Part shown: one piece after another, positions 6,904-9,189 of the stretch | How the letters are laid out: each line of letters opens with the position of its first letter | Position numbering within the stretch: the first letter of the stretch is position 1 | Origin: Desulfobulbaceae bacterium | Lineage (GTDB): Bacteria; Desulfobacterota; Desulfobulbia; Desulfobulbales; Desulfocapsaceae | DNA: 9,189 nt | Reading direction: 5' to 3' | Assembly: GCA_027067035.1 (NCBI GenBank) | Contig: JAMOMO010000294.1 | Span: 1-9,189 of the forward strand | Position numbers and translations under genes: made by a program | Notes under the pieces: generated by a model | Seen by the model: the letters and a program-made list of their open reading frames with translations, nothing else | Told to the model about the DNA's origin: nothing | The model's database searches: none

Positions 6904-7916
6904 TGCTTCTGACTCTCCTGTTGTATTAAAAGAGACTCCTGAAGACGTCTCATTCCTTCTTCTGTACTGACTCTGGGGACATAGCCCAGATCTTTTTCTG
7001 CATTGGCAATGGAAAAGCAGTGTGATCTGGCAAGTTGTTCAGCAAGGAATCTGGTCATTTTCGGCTCTTTCTCAGCAGCAAAAACATGATGCACCGCCTC
7101 CAGCATATACCCCGCCATATATGCCACTGGAAAAGGAACCCTCGATTGAATCTCCGGCACACCCGTCTGCTGGAAAAGTTCATCTATCCAGTTCCAGAGA
7201 TTCACGGCTTTTCCCTGGCTGATAAAGTATGCCTTTCCGGCGGCGCTTCTGCATGTCTCAAGATTTCGTGCCGCCAGCAGGTGAGCCTCAGCGACATTTT
7301 CAACATAGCTTATATCAACCAGATTAGTACAGTTTCCAATTTTACGTAAGTCCCTGCTTCTGCCACGCTCAAGAAGCCGGGGGATGAGATGGGGGTCACC
7401 GGGTCCCCAGACCAGGTGAGGTCGTATGGCACAGCTCAGGAAGCCATCCGGCTCACCACTGCTCTCAAGGACGTTTTTTTCTGCAATCACCTTGCTTCTG
7501 GCATAGTTACAGAGAAATTTCCGGGCATACGGCAGACTCTCATCACCATTAACGATATCAGCTCCGTTAAAAACCACCGACGGGGTGGAGGTATATACCA
7601 GTCGCGGCACCTCTGCATATCTGCAGGCATCGATAACATTTTGTGTCCCGACAACATTCACCTGGTGATACTGTTTCCACGGTCCCCATATTCCTGCAAG
7701 TGCGGCCACATGAAAGACCGTATCCACTGCAGCAAAACTCTTTCTGAGAAAATCAACATCACCGATATCGCCCTTCAGACACCGGGCACCGAGTGCTTCA
7801 ATTTCAGGATATCTGTTGCGGCCCACAACAAGGCATTCCACCCCTTCTTCAAGAAGCTGCCTTACAATATGGCTGCCGACAAACCCGCCGCCGCCAGTGA
7901 CCAGTGCTCTTTTCAA
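6900..7916 (-). CDS. oleD: OleD, NAD(P)H-dependent 2-alkyl-3-oxoalkanoate reductase
   Basis: This 338-residue extended short-chain dehydrogenase opens with the dinucleotide motif TGGGGFVGSH (residues 7-16). The second strand ends in VVGRNR, whose arginines fit NADPH. The catalytic pair is Tyr138 and Lys142 in YARSK; YTSTPSVVFNG (residues 108-118) carries the upstream active-site Ser/Thr stretch. HVAALAGIWGPW and NVVGTQNVIDACR are typical of OleD. OleD reduces the 2-alkyl-3-oxo acid made by OleA to the 2-alkyl-3-hydroxy acid, which OleC then cyclises; in studied bacteria OleB, OleC and OleD form one large assembly. The start is TTG, overlapping the oleC stop as TTGA, with AAGGAG 5 bases upstream, which supports this start. 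The 3' end overlaps the M48 gene as ATGA. A sterol-dehydrogenase-like SDR would look similar, but the oleC neighbour decides the call. Confidence 0.92.
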   Translation of the reverse strand: MKRALVTGGGGFVGSHIVRQLLEEGVECLVVGRNRYPEIEALGARCLKGDIGDVDFLRKSFAAVDTVFHVAALAGIWGPWKQYHQVNVVGTQNVIDACRYAEVPRLVYTSTPSVVFNGADIVNGDESLPYARKFLCNYARSKVIAEKNVLESSGEPDGFLSCAIRPHLVWGPGDPHLIPRLLERGRSRDLRKIGNCTNLVDISYVENVAEAHLLAARNLETCRSAAGKAYFISQGKAVNLWNWIDELFQQTGVPEIQSRVPFPVAYMAGYMLEAVHHVFAAEKEPKMTRFLAEQLARSHCFSIANAEKDLGYVPRVSTEEGMRRLQESLLIQQESQKQ

Positions 7917-9189
7917 AGTTGCTCCTTGAGCTGCCGGGCAGCCCAGATACTGAGTTTTTCTCTGAATATTTTTGCATTATGCCGGATATCAACGGGAAAA
8001 TCAGGATGAATGAGAAACAGCCTGATATCCTCTGTCATCGGATTTGACAGGGCAATGTCCCGTATCTCCTGAAGAAGACTCTCCTGATCCATACTGCAGC
8101 ACTTCAGCGGCTCAACAATGATCACAGGATGTACTCTGCCACCGGTATCAGTGACCCCAACCAGCGCACTGCGGAACACATCCGGATGCTCATTGAATAT
8201 CGCTTCGGTGGGAATGCTGAAAAAGGTCTTTTCCGCTCCCGAATGGGATGCGATCACCCGGTGGGCACGCCTTCCGCAGAACCAGAGACGACCAGTGGAA
8301 TCAAGATAGCCCACATCACCCATTCTGTGCCAGAACCTGTTGCCGTCAATGATTTTGGCCATGGCGTTTTCGGCATCGTTGTTTTCATAGGCCCTTGTCA
8401 CCACGTCCCCGCAAACAATGATCTCCCCGATTTCATACGGTGCAAGAAACTGATTCCTGTCAAGCTCCGGCACCACCTGATCCGAGATGGGGATAATGGC
8501 AATTTCAATTCCGGGCAAAGCGCGCCCGACGCATGTACCCTTTCCCTTTCTGCTTTCGGACCAGGTCTCACCGCTGATCTCTTTTCCTTCAATTGATACG
8601 ATGGGCAGACTCTCCGTTGCACCGTAGGGTGTATGGATCAGGCTGTCGGGTTGAAGTATGGACTGCATTCTTCCAATCAGGTCTCCGGATACGGGAGCAC
8701 CGGCCATGAGAATCTTCCGCAGCGACTGCAGTCGGGCATCCCTCTCCGTGCAGTAGCGTGAAATGACATTCCATATTGCCGGAGATCCAAATGAATAGCT
8801 GACAGTATACCTGGAGATGGAGTCAACAAATTTTTCAGGGTCAACCTGGGCAGGTCGCGTTGGATCCATATCCGGTATGACAGCGGTGGCACCAAGGGCT
8901 GTTGAAAACAGGGCAAAAAGTGGAAATGCAGGCTGATCAACATCTCCGGGTTGAATACCGTAATAGTCGCGGATCAGCCGGAGCTGCGCCCGAAAGACAC
9001 CATGTTCATAGCGAACACCTTTTGGCGGCCCTGTTGACCCGGTTGTGAAAATAATGGCGGCAAGATCCTGTTCGGCAACATCTTTTACGGGAAATTCGTC
9101 ATAACCGTTTTCTGCTTTTCTGCTGATATCCGGACCAAACAGGCCCATGGAAAAACCGCAGCAGAAGCTGTGGGAAACAGACCTGAAAG
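7913..9189 (-). CDS. oleC: OleC, olefin beta-lactone synthetase, 5' end beyond window
   Basis: The window holds the last 424 or so residues of an acyl-adenylate-forming enzyme; the frame stays open to the right edge. OleC proteins are usually around 550 residues, so perhaps 120-150 are missing. Counting from the Met at 9148: the ATP loop TTGSTGPPKG (35-44), YGATE (175-179), MGDVGYLD (276-283) with the hinge GRR (292-294), and the C-terminal lysine in RHNAK (Lys393). FPLFALFSTALGATAVIPDMDP and FPVDIRHNAKIFREKL are characteristic of OleC rather than of ordinary acyl-CoA ligases. OleC uses ATP to turn a 2-alkyl-3-hydroxy acid into a cis beta-lactone, later decarboxylated by OleB to the olefin. 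Met 9148 is unlikely to be the true start, since it leaves only 34 residues before the ATP loop. The TGA overlaps the oleD start. oleA and oleB are expected further right. Confidence 0.92.
   Translation of the reverse strand, partial: FRSVSHSFCCGFSMGLFGPDISRKAENGYDEFPVKDVAEQDLAAIIFTTGSTGPPKGVRYEHGVFRAQLRLIRDYYGIQPGDVDQPAFPLFALFSTALGATAVIPDMDPTRPAQVDPEKFVDSISRYTVSYSFGSPAIWNVISRYCTERDARLQSLRKILMAGAPVSGDLIGRMQSILQPDSLIHTPYGATESLPIVSIEGKEISGETWSESRKGKGTCVGRALPGIEIAIIPISDQVVPELDRNQFLAPYEIGEIIVCGDVVTRAYENNDAENAMAKIIDGNRFWHRMGDVGYLDSTGRLWFCGRRAHRVIASHSGAEKTFFSIPTEAIFNEHPDVFRSALVGVTDTGGRVHPVIIVEPLKCCSMDQESLLQEIRDIALSNPMTEDIRLFLIHPDFPVDIRHNAKIFREKLSIWAARQLKEQL

Noticed and set aside
7389..8009. Plus-strand 206-residue frame opposite oleD and the oleC end.
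   Set aside because: It is antisense to well-recognised oleD and oleC sequence and shows no family motif of its own.

Overview
The window looks like a chromosomal segment of an anaerobic Gram-negative bacterium, most likely a Desulfobacterota member of the Desulfobulbales type. The reasons are roughly even base composition, a sensor kinase of a style common in that group, and ole (olefin) genes, which are known from some marine sulfate reducers. This placement is inference from protein style, not from a database match. No mobile element, CRISPR array, tRNA or rRNA was seen.

Layout: (1) positions 1 to about 1617, minus strand: most of a membrane sensor histidine kinase, cut by the left edge inside its ATPase domain. 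(2) 1618-2008: a 391-base divergent intergenic region holding a candidate promoter towards the kinase, a 9-bp dyad, and two potential stem-loops in the leader of the next operon. (3) 2009-5376, plus strand: a cobalamin-dependent methionine synthase (MetH) split in two proteins. The first carries the zinc/homocysteine module; the second carries the methyltetrahydrofolate, cobalamin and reactivation modules. The two frames share ATGA. (4) 5377-5484: a short convergent gap with two hairpins. (5) 5485-9189, minus strand: three overlapping genes. oleC (beta-lactone synthetase, running off the right edge) is followed by oleD (2-alkyl-3-oxoalkanoate reductase, TTG start inside TTGA) and then a secreted BepA-like M48 metallopeptidase with a TPR-like tail (start inside ATGA).

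The genes form three units. The split MetH pair should rebuild a complete methionine synthase in the cytoplasm, with the homocysteine module acting in trans. OleC and OleD belong to the pathway that joins two fatty acyl chains into a long-chain olefin (OleA condensation, OleD reduction, OleC beta-lactone formation, OleB decarboxylation); oleA and oleB, if present, are expected beyond the right edge. The coupling of a periplasmic or outer-membrane M48 peptidase to ole genes is unexplained. The most interesting points are the split MetH, the ole/M48 coupling, the kinase with no conventional start codon, and the structured metH leader without an obvious ribosome binding site.
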